Assembly: GCA_024399835.1 (NCBI GenBank)
Contig: JAKSNK010000002.1
Location: forward strand, 1 to 64,000
Length of the DNA stretch: 64,000 nt
Source: Paludibacteraceae bacterium
GTDB lineage: Bacteria > Bacteroidota > Bacteroidia > Bacteroidales > Paludibacteraceae
Reading direction: 5' to 3'
The position numbers and the translations under genes are program-made. The notes under the pieces are model-generated. The model had not been told where the DNA came from. It saw only the letters and a list, made by a program, of their open reading frames with translations, and ran no database searches. Numbering within the stretch: the stretch's first letter is position 1; every line of letters starts with the position of its first letter. Below, one piece after another: positions 16,833 to 25,540 of the stretch.

Positions 16833-19800
16833 TTATCGGATATACACTTTTCTGGTTTCGTTATTTGATTTGATGATAAATAGTCCCGAACGGGATACAT
16901 GGCTGTAGGCATTGCCCAATACATCGTATATGCCCGACGCTTCGAACGATTTACCGGGTATTTGGGGCAATGCGGTAGGAGAGGTGTGCGGTTGGGTACG
17001 AACCACCTTAATCGTGTTGTATTCTGTCCTTGTGCCCGTGCTGGATGCTGTATAAGTCTTCAGTTCCAATCCGTTCGTGCTTACATTGACGCGCGTATAA
17101 CTGGGTGCTCCCGGCTGACCGAAGGTACTGGTAAACAGGTCGAAATAGTCGTCCACTTTGTGTACGGGTTTCAACTCTTCCATTTCTGCGCGGCTGTTGG
17201 GGTAGTAGCGTTTGCGTCCGCAGGTAGCGCCTATGAAATACAAAGTACCTTCGTCGGTGCAGAATGTACCGCCTTTCAGACCGGTCATATTCGTATTGGC
17301 ATTGACAGCCGTGTTGGTCACATTGCTTACGGCACCTTCTACCACTTTGCGGGTATCAGGATTGACGGGACCTATCACTTCGTAGCAGTGGTCATGTCCC
17401 TGCAAAGCCAAGTCTATCTCGCACTCCTTGAAGATAGGCAACATGGTCGCACGGAAAAGCGGAGTCTCTGCATCCTCTTGGTGACCTGAACCCGAGAATA
17501 TGTTCTTGTGGCATAGGGTCACGCGGTATTTGCATTCGGGGTGTGCGGCTACCTGCTCGCGGAACCAATTGCCAAGGTCGGTCTGCAAATATGCCGAACT
17601 CAGTTTGTCGATTAGTTCTTCTTCGCCGCTCTCGCGCCAGTAGTCCTGCATCGAATAAACGAGGAACAGCACATCGCCATATACGAAACTATATACGATA
17701 CCGTCAAACTGCGGTCTTACCAACAGCGAACGCTTGTTGAACGCATTGTCGGTATTGAAGTGCCAGTTGTAGTTCAGCAACTCGGTGTCGTCGTGGTTGC
17801 CGTCGGTCACTGCCATCGGCATTTGGGAGATAACGGGCTGTAAACTCTCTTCAAACCAGCGTTCCCATTCCCATTCCGAGTTGGCTACCGTACCCGTCTC
17901 CACAAAGTCGCCGGGGAAAGTGCAGAAACGCACATCTTTCTCGTTCTTTATCACGGTTTCAGAGCACCAACGGGCGTGCTCCACATATTCGTCATTCATA
18001 ATGTGGGAGTCGGACATATAGACAAACGAGAAATCGCCCTGCTCTTCGTCCGCTGTACGGAAGGTGTAACGCTCCGACCAGTTGCCTTTGTACCCGACAC
18101 GGTAAGTGTAGGTGGTGCCGGGCGTGAGGTTGGTCGCTTTCGCCTTGTGACTGACATAGGTAAATGCCTGTTTTTTGTCCATATTCAGTTTCTTGATCAG
18201 TCCTGATGCAGACACGGCATAGCGTAGCGGTTTGGTGGTGGTTGCCGTTGCGTCTAAGGTTATTTTTTCGCCGGTAGCGGGGTTGGTTATCTCCACTTTG
18301 CCGTCTGTCACGCCTGCGTTGGTGAACCAGCAGAATGCCATGTTATAGCGTGGGTCGCCGTTGATGTTGGCTACTACGCAATAGGGCTTGGTTTTCTCTA
18401 CAAGGGTCGGTATGGCATCTCTCATTGCTGCCAGGTTGGCGGCACTCGAGTCTGCGCGTGCGGCTTCTTTTGCTGCCCAGAACGGAATGAAACTCGGTAT
18501 GGTGTAGTTCTCAATAGGGTAGAGGGTGTCGGCTGCCAATACCTCGGGGTGAATGATGATAACCGGTTTTTCGGTAACGGTCACTTCTCCTGTTGCCTGA
18601 AAACTGCCATCTGCCGAGGTCGCCGTCACATGCGTCGTACCTGCACTCATGCCTGTTATGATACCGTTGGCATCTACCGTTGCTATATTAGCATCTTCTA
18701 CTGTCCATACCACATCGCGGTTGGACGCATTCTTGGGGGTGAACACCACGCCAAAAGCCGTCGTGCTCTCCTCTTCTACACTGACGGCAGAGGGGGTCAA
18801 GGTGATGGCTTGTACCGGTACCGGCAACGCATTGGGGTCAAACTCATAGCAGCCCAAGTCGATACCTGTGCCTTGAGGACGGCTTACTCCGTCCAAGTCG
18901 GTAGTGGGGACACCTGTCTTTTGTATGCCCTTGTCGAGAATGGGACTGGCTGCTGTCAAATGCCAGTCGGCAGAACGCATCACGGCTATTTCGCCCTCGT
19001 TGCGGGGGATGCCGTAGAAAGAGGTCGGTTTGACAAAGTGCGGACCCTTGGCGGCATTGTTGTCACTACTCAAAGTGTAGCAGTAGGCGCTGCTTAATCC
19101 GAAACCGGCATCTGCCGCGTTCTTGGTCGAACCGGCACCGCTGATATAGCAGGGGGCTTCTCCGCTGGAGGGTTCAATATCTTCGCCCACATTGCCCCAC
19201 ATCAGGTTGTTAATCATCAAACCCTCCGAGTGACATCCTGCGTATTGTGTACCCCAGTTGTTCACCAGCGTGTTGTTGTAGGCAGTACCGTAGTTGAATA
19301 AACTGCCGCTGTTGGGCCAGCCGTCCTCGGTCGCCGAGTTGTTGTAGAATAGGCAGTTGCGAACGATACAACCGGCGTAATTGCGCACGGCTCCTTCTTT
19401 TCCGCCATTACCGCGGATAATGGTATTTTCAATAATACCGCCGTTCGTGTTGATTGCAGCACCGCCCGACGAACTTGCCGTGCAGAGTTCGATGATACAG
19501 TTGCGGACGATACCGCCGTCGTTATACACGCCGCCGGCTGAAGAGGTACTGATACAACGGGTAATAATGCAGTTGCTCAGCACGACATTCTGACGGATAT
19601 ACGCACCGCCGCCGCTGGAGGCAGTCTCAGTGTTCTGAATGGTCAAACCGTCTATTACCGTTTCCACCGTACACGGACCGTCGTACTTAACGAGCAGATA
19701 GTGGTTCATGTCCGTGCCGTCCAATACCGTCGGGTATAACTCTACATCGCGCGTACTGAAGTCGGCACTGTAACCGCCAAATACATGTACGCTGTCCCGT

Positions 19801-19967
19801 ATACTGATGCACTCGTGATAGATGCCGGTGGCTATAAACACCGTGTCGCCGTTCGATGCGGCATCAATGGCATGATTAATCTTGCCGCCCGGAACAACAT
19901 ACTGGTTGGCGGCTGATAAAGATAGTGTTGTGATAAACAGTAATACAACAGGAAATAGTTTTTTCAT
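16833..19967 (-). CDS. multidomain secreted metallophosphoesterase with beta-helix and T9SS tail
   Basis: The 1044-residue protein has a signal peptide (1-20). A beta-helix of short repeats follows (about 25-370, NCIITRC, NNTLVNN). A bacterial Ig-like group 2 domain is at about 385-465 (PSAVSVEEEST, VDANGIITGMSAGTT). A purple-acid-phosphatase-type N-domain is at about 545-650 (TNLTPGTTYTYRVGY). The calcineurin-like phosphoesterase is at about 655-905, with metal ligands in YMSDSHI, FPGDFVE, DGNHDD and GHDHCYE. The last 70 residues are a type A T9SS sorting domain (YDVLGNAY ... GLFIIKSNNETRKVYIR). It is probably anchored or released at the cell surface as a phosphatase. The promoter is at 20010-20017; the beta-helix gene is downstream. 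Confidence 0.88.
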   Translation of the reverse strand: MKKLFPVVLLFITTLSLSAANQYVVPGGKINHAIDAASNGDTVFIATGIYHECISIRDSVHVFGGYSADFSTRDVELYPTVLDGTDMNHYLLVKYDGPCTVETVIDGLTIQNTETASSGGGAYIRQNVVLSNCIITRCISTSSAGGVYNDGGIVRNCIIELCTASSSGGAAINTNGGIIENTIIRGNGGKEGAVRNYAGCIVRNCLFYNNSATEDGWPNSGSLFNYGTAYNNTLVNNWGTQYAGCHSEGLMINNLMWGNVGEDIEPSSGEAPCYISGAGSTKNAADAGFGLSSAYCYTLSSDNNAAKGPHFVKPTSFYGIPRNEGEIAVMRSADWHLTAASPILDKGIQKTGVPTTDLDGVSRPQGTGIDLGCYEFDPNALPVPVQAITLTPSAVSVEEESTTAFGVVFTPKNASNRDVVWTVEDANIATVDANGIITGMSAGTTHVTATSADGSFQATGEVTVTEKPVIIIHPEVLAADTLYPIENYTIPSFIPFWAAKEAARADSSAANLAAMRDAIPTLVEKTKPYCVVANINGDPRYNMAFCWFTNAGVTDGKVEITNPATGEKITLDATATTTKPLRYAVSASGLIKKLNMDKKQAFTYVSHKAKATNLTPGTTYTYRVGYKGNWSERYTFRTADEEQGDFSFVYMSDSHIMNDEYVEHARWCSETVIKNEKDVRFCTFPGDFVETGTVANSEWEWERWFEESLQPVISQMPMAVTDGNHDDTELLNYNWHFNTDNAFNKRSLLVRPQFDGIVYSFVYGDVLFLVYSMQDYWRESGEEELIDKLSSAYLQTDLGNWFREQVAAHPECKYRVTLCHKNIFSGSGHQEDAETPLFRATMLPIFKECEIDLALQGHDHCYEVIGPVNPDTRKVVEGAVSNVTNTAVNANTNMTGLKGGTFCTDEGTLYFIGATCGRKRYYPNSRAEMEELKPVHKVDDYFDLFTSTFGQPGAPSYTRVNVSTNGLELKTYTASSTGTRTEYNTIKVVRTQPHTSPTALPQIPGKSFEASGIYDVLGNAYSHVSRSGLFIIKSNNETRKVYIR

Positions 19968-20009
19968 GATAATTATTATTTAATAAGGTTACTGAATTAA
20001 AATCGAATG

Positions 20010-20017
20010 CAAAGATA
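20010..20017 (-). promoter_or_regulatory. -7 box TATCTTTG for the 19967-14412 unit
   Basis: TAnnTTTG on the minus strand, 42 nt before the ATG. No such box lies in the 45-bp gap between the two genes, which supports co-transcription. Confidence 0.65.
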
Positions 20018-20191
20018 CAACCTTTTTTCCTAAAAACAAAATGTTTTTTTCTGCTTTTTAGCATGTTTCTTGTTGCTTTACTTGCATATTGCTGATTGTC
20101 AGTTGTTTGTAATGTGTTTTCTGCACTTTTTCCCCTTTCGAAACCTTTCGAAAAATCACACATTTCCCTCCCCTTGTTTTGTGGGTCTTTG

Positions 20192-20224
20192 CCGACGGTC
20201 AACCGACGGTCGACCGACGGTCGA
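20192..20224. repeat. three 11-bp tandem units
   Basis: CCGACGGTCAA is followed by two copies of CCGACGGTCGA. Adjacent units contain the palindrome TCGACCGACGGTCGA in part. It lies in the 480-bp divergent spacer 20018-20499, which otherwise shows no convincing gene; the short frames there lack promoters and family features. Confidence 0.75.
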
Positions 20225-20483
20225 ATTATACATTGAGCACCTCTTATGCTCTGGTGTCCCCTTGGGTTCTTTGTCCTTTTGTGGTGTCTGCTACAAATGG
20301 GGCTCTCCTGCCTAGACACAAGGTGGCTGCTTTCAGGAGAGAACCATTTGGCAGACATCGTGATTTAAAAAACTTTGTATTTGGGACGCCGCCTTGTACC
20401 CAATACTGCCTCCAAAATAACGCTTTGTGATATAAAATATCACTTTATTGCCCTTCAGTATTGCATATTCCAAAAATTCTTTG

Positions 20484-20491
20484 TATCTTTG
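20484..20491 (+). promoter_or_regulatory. -7 box TATCTTTG, 8 nt before pdxJ
   Basis: The box ends 8 nt before the pdxJ ATG, leaving a predicted leader of about 4 nt. It excludes the longer in-frame start at 20461. Confidence 0.7.
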
Positions 20492-20499
20492 TACCCGAA

Positions 20500-21213
20500 A
20501 TGACACGATTGAGTGTAAATATCAACAAAGTGGCTACTCTTCGCAACGCGCGAGGCGGCAATTTGCCCGATGTGGAGCGGTTTGCTGCTGACTGCGAATG
20601 GATGGGTGCGCAGGGCATCACCGTCCATCCCCGTCCCGATGAGAGACATATACGCCGAAGCGATGTGTATGCCCTGAAGCAAATCGTTACTACCGAATTG
20701 AACATAGAGGGCAATCCCGAACCGCCTTTTGTCGAGTTGGTGACGGACATCCGCCCTGCACAGGTCACTTTAGTCCCTGATAGCCACGACCAGTTGACCA
20801 GCAATCACGGGTGGAACACGGTGCAATATGTGGACCACTTGACCCGTCTTACAGAGGTCTTTCACAAGCACGGCATACGCGTCTCTATCTTCGTGGACGC
20901 TGATCCGCAAATGGTGGAATATGCCCGTCGTGCAGGCGCCGACCGCGTCGAGTTATACACAGGTCCTTATGCCGAGATGTATGAGCGTGACCCCGAAGCC
21001 GCGATTGATATGTATCGCCCCGCTGCCGAGAAAGCACGCGAACTCGGATTGGGACTCAATGCCGGGCATGACTTGAATCTGAAGAACTTGCACCCCTTCC
21101 TGAACGCTTTCCCGTGGGTGGACGAGGTAAGCATAGGACACGCCCTTATCGCGGACGCATTATATTTAGGAATAGAAGAAACAATTAAACAATATTTATT
21201 ATGTTGCAAATAG
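20500..21213 (+). CDS. pdxJ: pyridoxine 5'-phosphate synthase
   Basis: PdxJ condenses 3-amino-2-oxopropyl phosphate with deoxyxylulose 5-phosphate to form pyridoxine 5'-phosphate. The 237-residue TIM barrel starts [20 protein letters not shown], as in the family. It continues with [13 protein letters not shown], the catalytic-loop region [41 protein letters not shown] and [13 protein letters not shown], and ends with [15 protein letters not shown]. The start at 20500 agrees with the promoter at 20484-20491. Its stop overlaps the exbB start by 13 nt, so vitamin B6 synthesis is tied in translation to the TonB energising genes; the reason is not apparent. Confidence 0.97.
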   Translation: MTRLSVNINKVATLRNARGGNLPDVERFAADCEWMGAQGITVHPRPDERHIRRSDVYALKQIVTTELNIEGNPEPPFVELVTDIRPAQVTLVPDSHDQLTSNHGWNTVQYVDHLTRLTEVFHKHGIRVSIFVDADPQMVEYARRAGADRVELYTGPYAEMYERDPEAAIDMYRPAAEKARELGLGLNAGHDLNLKNLHPFLNAFPWVDEVSIGHALIADALYLGIEETIKQYLLCCK

Positions 21214-21893
21214 ACACATTGGTGAGTGCCACCGAGCAGATGGCTGCCATCGAAGAACCCGTACAAGAGTCAATGAACTTATGGACTATGGCTACCTATG
21301 GTGGCTGGATTATGATTATTCTTGCCATCCTGCTGGCGGGGGCTATATATCTGTTTATCGAGCGTATGGTCGTACTTCGTGCTGCCATGACCGAGGATAA
21401 AACTTTTATGAACCAAATCAAGGACTATATCCACGACGGCAAAATAGATTCCGCTATCAACGCCTGCCGGGCGCAAGGCACTCCGTCTGCGCGTATGGTA
21501 GAAAAAGGTATCAGCCGTATCGGTCGTCCCATGCAGGATGTGCAGGTCGCTATCGAGAATGTGGGTAACTTGGAAGTCAGCAAGTTGGAAAAGGGCTTGG
21601 TTATCATGGCAACTATCGCTGCAGGAGCGCCTATGTTGGGATTCTTGGGAACGGTACTCGGTATGGTGCAGACTTTCTATAACATGGCTCAAAACGCCAG
21701 CGGCGTCATCGAGATGGCTGCTTTGAGCGAAGGTATGTACCAGGCAATGGTCACAACGATTGGCGGTTTGATTGTCGGCATTTTGGCAATGTTCGCTTAT
21801 AACTTCCTCGTGGCTCGTATCGACCGCGTAGTGCGCATCTTGGAAGGTCGCACAATGGAATTTATGGACTTGATGAACGAGCCCGGCAGATAA
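21201..21893 (+). CDS. exbB: MotA/TolQ/ExbB proton-channel protein
   Basis: This is the proton-channel subunit that, with ExbD, powers TonB-type transducers. The 230 residues show a first membrane helix at about 35-55 ([20 protein letters not shown]), a cytoplasmic loop, then two helices at about 135-160 and 175-200. Conserved features are [47 protein letters not shown]. It overlaps pdxJ upstream and is followed by octamer repeats and exbD. The next gene encodes a TonB-like protein, which favours ExbB over TolQ or MotA. Confidence 0.93.
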   Translation: MLQIDTLVSATEQMAAIEEPVQESMNLWTMATYGGWIMIILAILLAGAIYLFIERMVVLRAAMTEDKTFMNQIKDYIHDGKIDSAINACRAQGTPSARMVEKGISRIGRPMQDVQVAIENVGNLEVSKLEKGLVIMATIAAGAPMLGFLGTVLGMVQTFYNMAQNASGVIEMAALSEGMYQAMVTTIGGLIVGILAMFAYNFLVARIDRVVRILEGRTMEFMDLMNEPGR

Positions 21894-21904
21894 ACTCCGT
21901 TCAA

Positions 21905-21952
21905 TCACCGATTCCCCGATTCACCGATTCACCAATTCCCCGATTCACCAAT
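21905..21952. repeat. six 8-bp tandem units between exbB and exbD
   Basis: The units read TC(A/C)CC(G/A)AT: TCACCGAT, TCCCCGAT, TCACCGAT, TCACCAAT, TCCCCGAT, TCACCAAT. The same word family occurs before recQ and, inverted, inside the methyltransferase gene at 35447-35704. Confidence 0.9.
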
Positions 21953-21972
21953 CATTAATTATTTAATTAGGT

Positions 21973-22380
21973 ATGGCACTTAAGAGACGAAATAGAGTAG
22001 AGGCAACATTTGCGATGTCCTCTATGACAGACTTGATATTCCTGCTGTTGCTGTTCTTTGTGATGGCAAGTACCATGTCGGCACCGAATGACATCAAAAT
22101 CAATTTGCCTCAGGCACGCGCCAAAACATCCACCAAGAAGGTGGTCGCTAAGGTGTTTATTGACGATATCGGTCAATACTCGGTGGCTTTGGGCAAAGAG
22201 AAACCTGTGGCAATATTGGAAGATGACCTGGAGGGTTATCTCAGCAGTGTGCAACAGTCCGATTCGACTATGTATATTGCCCTGCATGCAGACGAGGAAA
22301 TCGCCTATAAGCAGGTGGTCAAGGTCTTGGATATTGCCAACGAATATAATATGAAACTTGTAATTGCTACAAAGCGTTGA
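21973..22380 (+). CDS. exbD: ExbD/TolR biopolymer transport protein
   Basis: The 135-residue single-pass inner-membrane protein is the partner of ExbB. A short basic N-terminus (MALKRRNRVEATFAMSSMTD) carries the conserved Asp at the head of the membrane helix (about 18-36, LIFLLLLFFVMASTM). The periplasmic domain follows, with INLPQA and the ALHADEEIAYKQVVKVLDIA block. Its stop codon overlaps the TTG start of the next gene (GCGTTGA), which points to coupled translation of the complex. Confidence 0.95.
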   Translation: MALKRRNRVEATFAMSSMTDLIFLLLLFFVMASTMSAPNDIKINLPQARAKTSTKKVVAKVFIDDIGQYSVALGKEKPVAILEDDLEGYLSSVQQSDSTMYIALHADEEIAYKQVVKVLDIANEYNMKLVIATKR

Positions 22381-23159
22381 CTTTACAACAGAAATCACAT
22401 AGTATTGCCTCTGCAGGCACTGTCCTGCTGTTAGTAGCACTCTTCTTGCTCTTGTGGTTCATTTGCTTTAATGTGCCCAAAGAGGAAGAGGACGAAGGTG
22501 TGATGGTCTCTTTCGGCGAGGTCATGGAGGAGGGTGGCGGTTTGCCGGACGCTCCGCCTTATCAGCCCACGGAGGCATCTGAGGCGGCTGCACCCGAGTC
22601 GGCGGCAGCACCCGAACCTGTGCTGACACAGGAAGATGAATCGGCTGCTGAAGCCGCACGCGTCGAGCAGGAACGCCGGCAAAAAGCCGAAGCGGAACGC
22701 ATTGCCAAAGAGCGTGCCGAAGCGGAACGCAAAGCGGCTGAACAACGCAAAAAAGATGCTGCCATCGCCAATGCCAGCAAGATGGGCGCATTATTCGGAC
22801 AGACCTCGTCTGCCGAAGGTGCCAACGGTCAGCCCGGCGATAACGGAAAAGCCGTCAACGGTAATCCTTTGGGACACGGCTCGTCAGGTGGTAATGACTG
22901 GAGTTTGAACGGTCGCTCGTTGGTGGGCAGTCTGCCGCGTCCGTCCGCAGACTTCAAGCAGGAAGGGCGTGTCGTAGTGTCTATTATAGTGGATAAAGAC
23001 GGTAATGTGGTTAGTGCCCGTGCCGGACAAGGAACAACCATTTCGGACGAGGCAACACGCCAATTAGCCGTCAAAGCGGCGATGAGAGCCAAGTTTAACA
23101 TGGTGGATCATCCCAATGCTGCTGTAGGAACAATCACCTATTATTTCAAATTCAAATAA
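22377..23159 (+). CDS. TonB-like energy transducer
   Basis: The 260-residue protein has the TonB/TolA layout. The membrane anchor is at about 12-32 (AGTVLLLVALFLLLWFICFN). An acidic, Pro/Ala-rich stretch (about 60-90) and an Ala/Glu/Lys/Arg-rich helix (about 90-135) span the periplasm, with a Gly/Asn-rich linker. The C-terminal TonB-type domain (about 175-260) includes GRVVVSIIVDKDGNVVSA and the final TITYYFKFK. It starts at a TTG that overlaps the exbD stop; no ATG precedes the membrane helix. It would link ExbBD to outer-membrane receptors. TolA is the main alternative, but the C-terminal fold reads as TonB. Confidence 0.85.
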   Translation: MTLQQKSHSIASAGTVLLLVALFLLLWFICFNVPKEEEDEGVMVSFGEVMEEGGGLPDAPPYQPTEASEAAAPESAAAPEPVLTQEDESAAEAARVEQERRQKAEAERIAKERAEAERKAAEQRKKDAAIANASKMGALFGQTSSAEGANGQPGDNGKAVNGNPLGHGSSGGNDWSLNGRSLVGSLPRPSADFKQEGRVVVSIIVDKDGNVVSARAGQGTTISDEATRQLAVKAAMRAKFNMVDHPNAAVGTITYYFKFK

Positions 23160-23177
23160 TAACCCAATTGTTAAATT

Positions 23178-23705
23178 ATGAACTATTTGTTTCTTGACAA
23201 TGGCTTCGAAGAGATTGAAGCTTTGACGGTAGTAGATTTGCTCCGTCGTGCCAACATTTCAGTAACTACCGTTTCTGTCACCGGTCATCCGATGGTGCTT
23301 GGGGCGCATAACATCGCCGTAGAAGCGGATGGATTGATGGATGATATCGACTTTACGGATGCGGAAACATTGATTTTGCCGGGTGGTGCCAGTCATTTGG
23401 AGAACTGTGCCGCCTTGTGCGACTTGCTGGTTAAGCATAACGAGCAGGGCAAACTGATTGCTGCTATTTGCTATGCTCCGTCCGTATTGGGCAGATTGGG
23501 CATATTAAAGGGTAAACAAGCCACTTGTTATCCGGGATTTGAGTCGTATTTAGGCGAAAGTTATGTAGGCGGTTTGGTAGTTGAGTCCAAGAATATCATT
23601 ACCGCCAAGGGACCCGGCTTGAGTTCTGACTTCGCATTCTGCCTTATCGAGAAACTCGCCGGCAGCGACATCGCTGACCAAATCTACGACGCCGCACAGT
23701 ATTAA
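23178..23705 (+). CDS. DJ-1/PfpI family protein
   Basis: The 175-residue protein is of the DJ-1 (YajL/ThiJ) type. It starts MNYLFLDNGFEEIEALTVVD with the conserved acidic Glu near residue 12-14, has LILPGGASHLENC, and has the nucleophile-elbow Cys in AAICYAPSVLGRLG at about residue 98. GKQATCYPGFE and TAKGPGLSSDFAF follow. Members have been described as deglycase, glyoxalase or redox-sensing chaperones; which applies is unsettled for the family. It lies 18 bp after the TonB-like gene and is probably in the same transcript. Confidence 0.92.
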   Translation: MNYLFLDNGFEEIEALTVVDLLRRANISVTTVSVTGHPMVLGAHNIAVEADGLMDDIDFTDAETLILPGGASHLENCAALCDLLVKHNEQGKLIAAICYAPSVLGRLGILKGKQATCYPGFESYLGESYVGGLVVESKNIITAKGPGLSSDFAFCLIEKLAGSDIADQIYDAAQY

Positions 23706-23721
23706 ATTAATTATTTGAACT

Positions 23722-23964
23722 ATGAGTGAAGTAGCATTAGAGGGGTTATTATTCCGATTAAAAGGAACTCTATCATTGAGTAATCGTCAATGGTTGGCTG
23801 CCCATTTAGTTGAACCGGCAAAAGAATCTGTTCTTCCTTATACCGTTGAAGAATTGCAATCTCGTGCAGAACAAGGTGTCCAACAAATTGAAAAGGGAAA
23901 ATTTCTGACGGCTGATGAATGTGCTCAACATCGCCAACAACTGATGCAACAATATAGTCTGTGA
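23722..23964 (+). CDS. putative antitoxin of a ParE/RelE-type pair
   Basis: An 80-residue charged protein without a membrane segment, with RLKGTLSLSNRQWLAAHLV at the N-terminus and a C-terminal helical part EELQSRAEQGVQQIEKGKFLTADE. This resembles small RelE/ParE-associated antitoxins, whose second half wraps the toxin. The assignment rests largely on position: its stop overlaps the toxin ATG (TGATG). It has no clear DNA-binding fold. It could be co-transcribed with the pdxJ-tonB unit, or have its own weak promoter. Confidence 0.65.
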   Translation: MSEVALEGLLFRLKGTLSLSNRQWLAAHLVEPAKESVLPYTVEELQSRAEQGVQQIEKGKFLTADECAQHRQQLMQQYSL

Positions 23965-24272
23965 TGGAACTTGTTTGGGAAACAGATGCTTATTCGTTGT
24001 GGGAAGATACTGCCCGATATATTGAACGAGAGTTCGGATACATCGCAATGGTTGATTATATTAACGAGACGGCTAATATAGAACAGCAACTGATGAACAA
24101 TCCTTGTTTAGGCATAGAAGAGCCACTACTAAAAGAATGCTCGGTACCTTTTAGAAGTATAGTTCTTGCGAAACACAATAAATTGATTTATTATATTACG
24201 AATCGAATAAATATTGTTGATCTTTGGGATACTCGTCGAGAACCGAAGCATCAAGCAACCAAACTGAAATAA
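23964..24272 (+). CDS. ParE/RelE-family toxin
   Basis: A 102-residue protein with the compact toxin layout. N-terminal helices (TDAYSLWEDTARYIEREFG) are followed by a beta-rich half: SVPFRSIVLAKHNKLIYYI and the closing INIVDLWDTRREPKH. The last motif is characteristic of ParE-like plasmid-stabilisation toxins. ParE proteins poison gyrase and RelE proteins cut mRNA on the ribosome; the sequence does not settle which. ATG 23964 is preferred over the GTG three bases earlier because it overlaps the antitoxin stop. Element E1 begins 15 bp downstream. Confidence 0.8.
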   Translation: MELVWETDAYSLWEDTARYIEREFGYIAMVDYINETANIEQQLMNNPCLGIEEPLLKECSVPFRSIVLAKHNKLIYYITNRINIVDLWDTRREPKHQATKLK

Positions 24273-24287
24273 TAGCAACAAATACAT

Positions 24288-24517
24288 TCGCCTATGGAAT
24301 AAAACAAGCAAGAAATTTGCACAAAAATAACTAACGAACCGTTAGCTTAGTTCTCACTCATTCGAATATCGCCAATTTTCGCAACGAGAAGTAAGTTTAG
24401 CGTTCACGCGTAGCGTGGGCTTTACTTCATAATTCGATAACAAAGGTGTTTGGCGATGCCTGAATGAGTGGATTAAAAGTTTAGTCCACTTTTTTTGTGC
24501 CTCGTCAAACAACGGAC
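24288..24517 (+). ncRNA. structured element E1 with terminator (new family candidate)
   Basis: The first 37 nt (24288-24324) are identical to 32688-32724. Helices in order: GCAAG/TTTGC (24308-24320); CTAACG/CGTTAG (24331-24345); outer arm CACTCATTC with GAATGAGTG (24355-24363, 24462-24470); ATCGCCAA with TTGGCGAT (24368-24375, 24450-24457); GAAGTAA with TTACTTC (24388-24394, 24422-24428); apical CACGC/GCGTG (24405-24417). A terminator follows: AGTGGATTAA/TTAGTCCACT plus T6 (24467-24496). Its left arm shares AGTG with the outer arm, so the two folds compete. A further 21 nt (24497-24517) match E2 with two differences. No -7 box lies between E1 and the next ORF. Confidence 0.75.
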
Positions 24518-24561
24518 TATATAAATCTACTACATCACATATTATATTTATAAAATCAAGT

Positions 24562-25116
24562 ATGAAAAAAAGTTTATTTATCTTGCTGGCTGCTATAGCA
24601 ACCACGGCAATGGCTCAAACAATTACTTATGAGCAAATCCAAAATGCAACTGACCCTAAAGCAGAGTTCCAAAAGGAGTATTCCGAGTATGTGGCGTCTG
24701 ACGGACACACCTACAAAGTGGGTGATAACATCACCATTGGTATGCCACAGTCGAACAAAACATTTGCTTTTATGACATCAGAGTTAGATCTGAGTGCAAC
24801 TATAATGGGAGACGGTGGCCTTACTGGAATCAGTGCTAAATTTGCGAGATCGAATATGGAAATTAAGCAAATCAAAGTCAATCGCAATAAGAAACGCGGA
24901 GCTTCTGTTATTTTTCGGACTTATCTTTCTGGATTAGGAGGAGTGCTCGTCCAAATTGAGAATTGCCTTGCATCAGGCGAAATCGTCAGCCAGGGTATGA
25001 CTCATGATAAAGCACTAGAAGAACTTAAAAAGGCAAAGGATAAATTGGAATTGGATATTATTACTCAAGAGGAATATAATCAAATCAAGGCTGATTTAAT
25101 GCCATATTTGAAATAA
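24562..25116 (+). CDS. secreted protein with C-terminal SHOCT-like segment
   Basis: A 184-residue protein with a signal peptide (MKKSLFILLAAIATTAMAQ). The middle contains a beta-rich domain (DGHTYKVGDNITIGMPQSN). The last 30 residues (EELKKAKDKLELDIITQEEY, then NQIKADLM) match the SHOCT pattern, a short helical oligomerisation motif. I do not recognise the central domain. It is probably periplasmic. There is no promoter box in the 45 bp after E1, so expression likely needs readthrough of the E1 terminator. A strong terminator ends the gene. Confidence 0.75.
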   Translation: MKKSLFILLAAIATTAMAQTITYEQIQNATDPKAEFQKEYSEYVASDGHTYKVGDNITIGMPQSNKTFAFMTSELDLSATIMGDGGLTGISAKFARSNMEIKQIKVNRNKKRGASVIFRTYLSGLGGVLVQIENCLASGEIVSQGMTHDKALEELKKAKDKLELDIITQEEYNQIKADLMPYLK

Positions 25117-25149
25117 GTTATTAGATTTCGATTGTAGAACAAAATAAAG

Positions 25150-25180
25150 AGAGACCTTCTGTATAAGTTGGTCTCTTTTT
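25150..25180 (+). terminator. intrinsic terminator
   Basis: AGAGACC (25150-25156) and GGTCTCT (25170-25176) form the stem, followed by TTTTTGTTT. It ends the E1-led transcript. Confidence 0.88.
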
Positions 25181-25277
25181 GTTTATTCCCCCTCTTGCAA
25201 CTCTTTGAGCAGGACAGCACGGACATTGTTTTGAAAAGTTATTATAATCTCTGCTTTATATATGCTCAATATCATAC

Positions 25278-25332
25278 TAATCACATACTAATAACATATT
25301 AATCACATATTAATCACATACTAATCACATAC
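25278..25332. repeat. five 11-bp tandem units
   Basis: TAATCACATAC-type units (variants TAATAACATAT and TAATCACATAT) repeat five times, with decayed copies at each end. They lie in the 25181-25540 spacer between convergent genes. A hairpin (ACCCGTAGG/CCTACGGGT, about 25491-25518) at the right end of this spacer probably ends the minus-strand gene. Nothing else is seen here. Confidence 0.85.
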
Positions 25333-25540
25333 TAAAATCATAGTTAGATGTCGAGGTGACACATTGCTCGGTTTATCCATTACCGTCCGTTGGACGGTGC
25401 ATAGCAAATGCCGACAGAAACGAGTGATGGACATCGAACGTCCTGAGCGAGTAGAAAATCTAATAAACAATAGAAAAACATAAAATAAATAACCCGTAGG
25501 CAAATCACCTACGGGTTATATCTTTAATCAATGCATTCTC

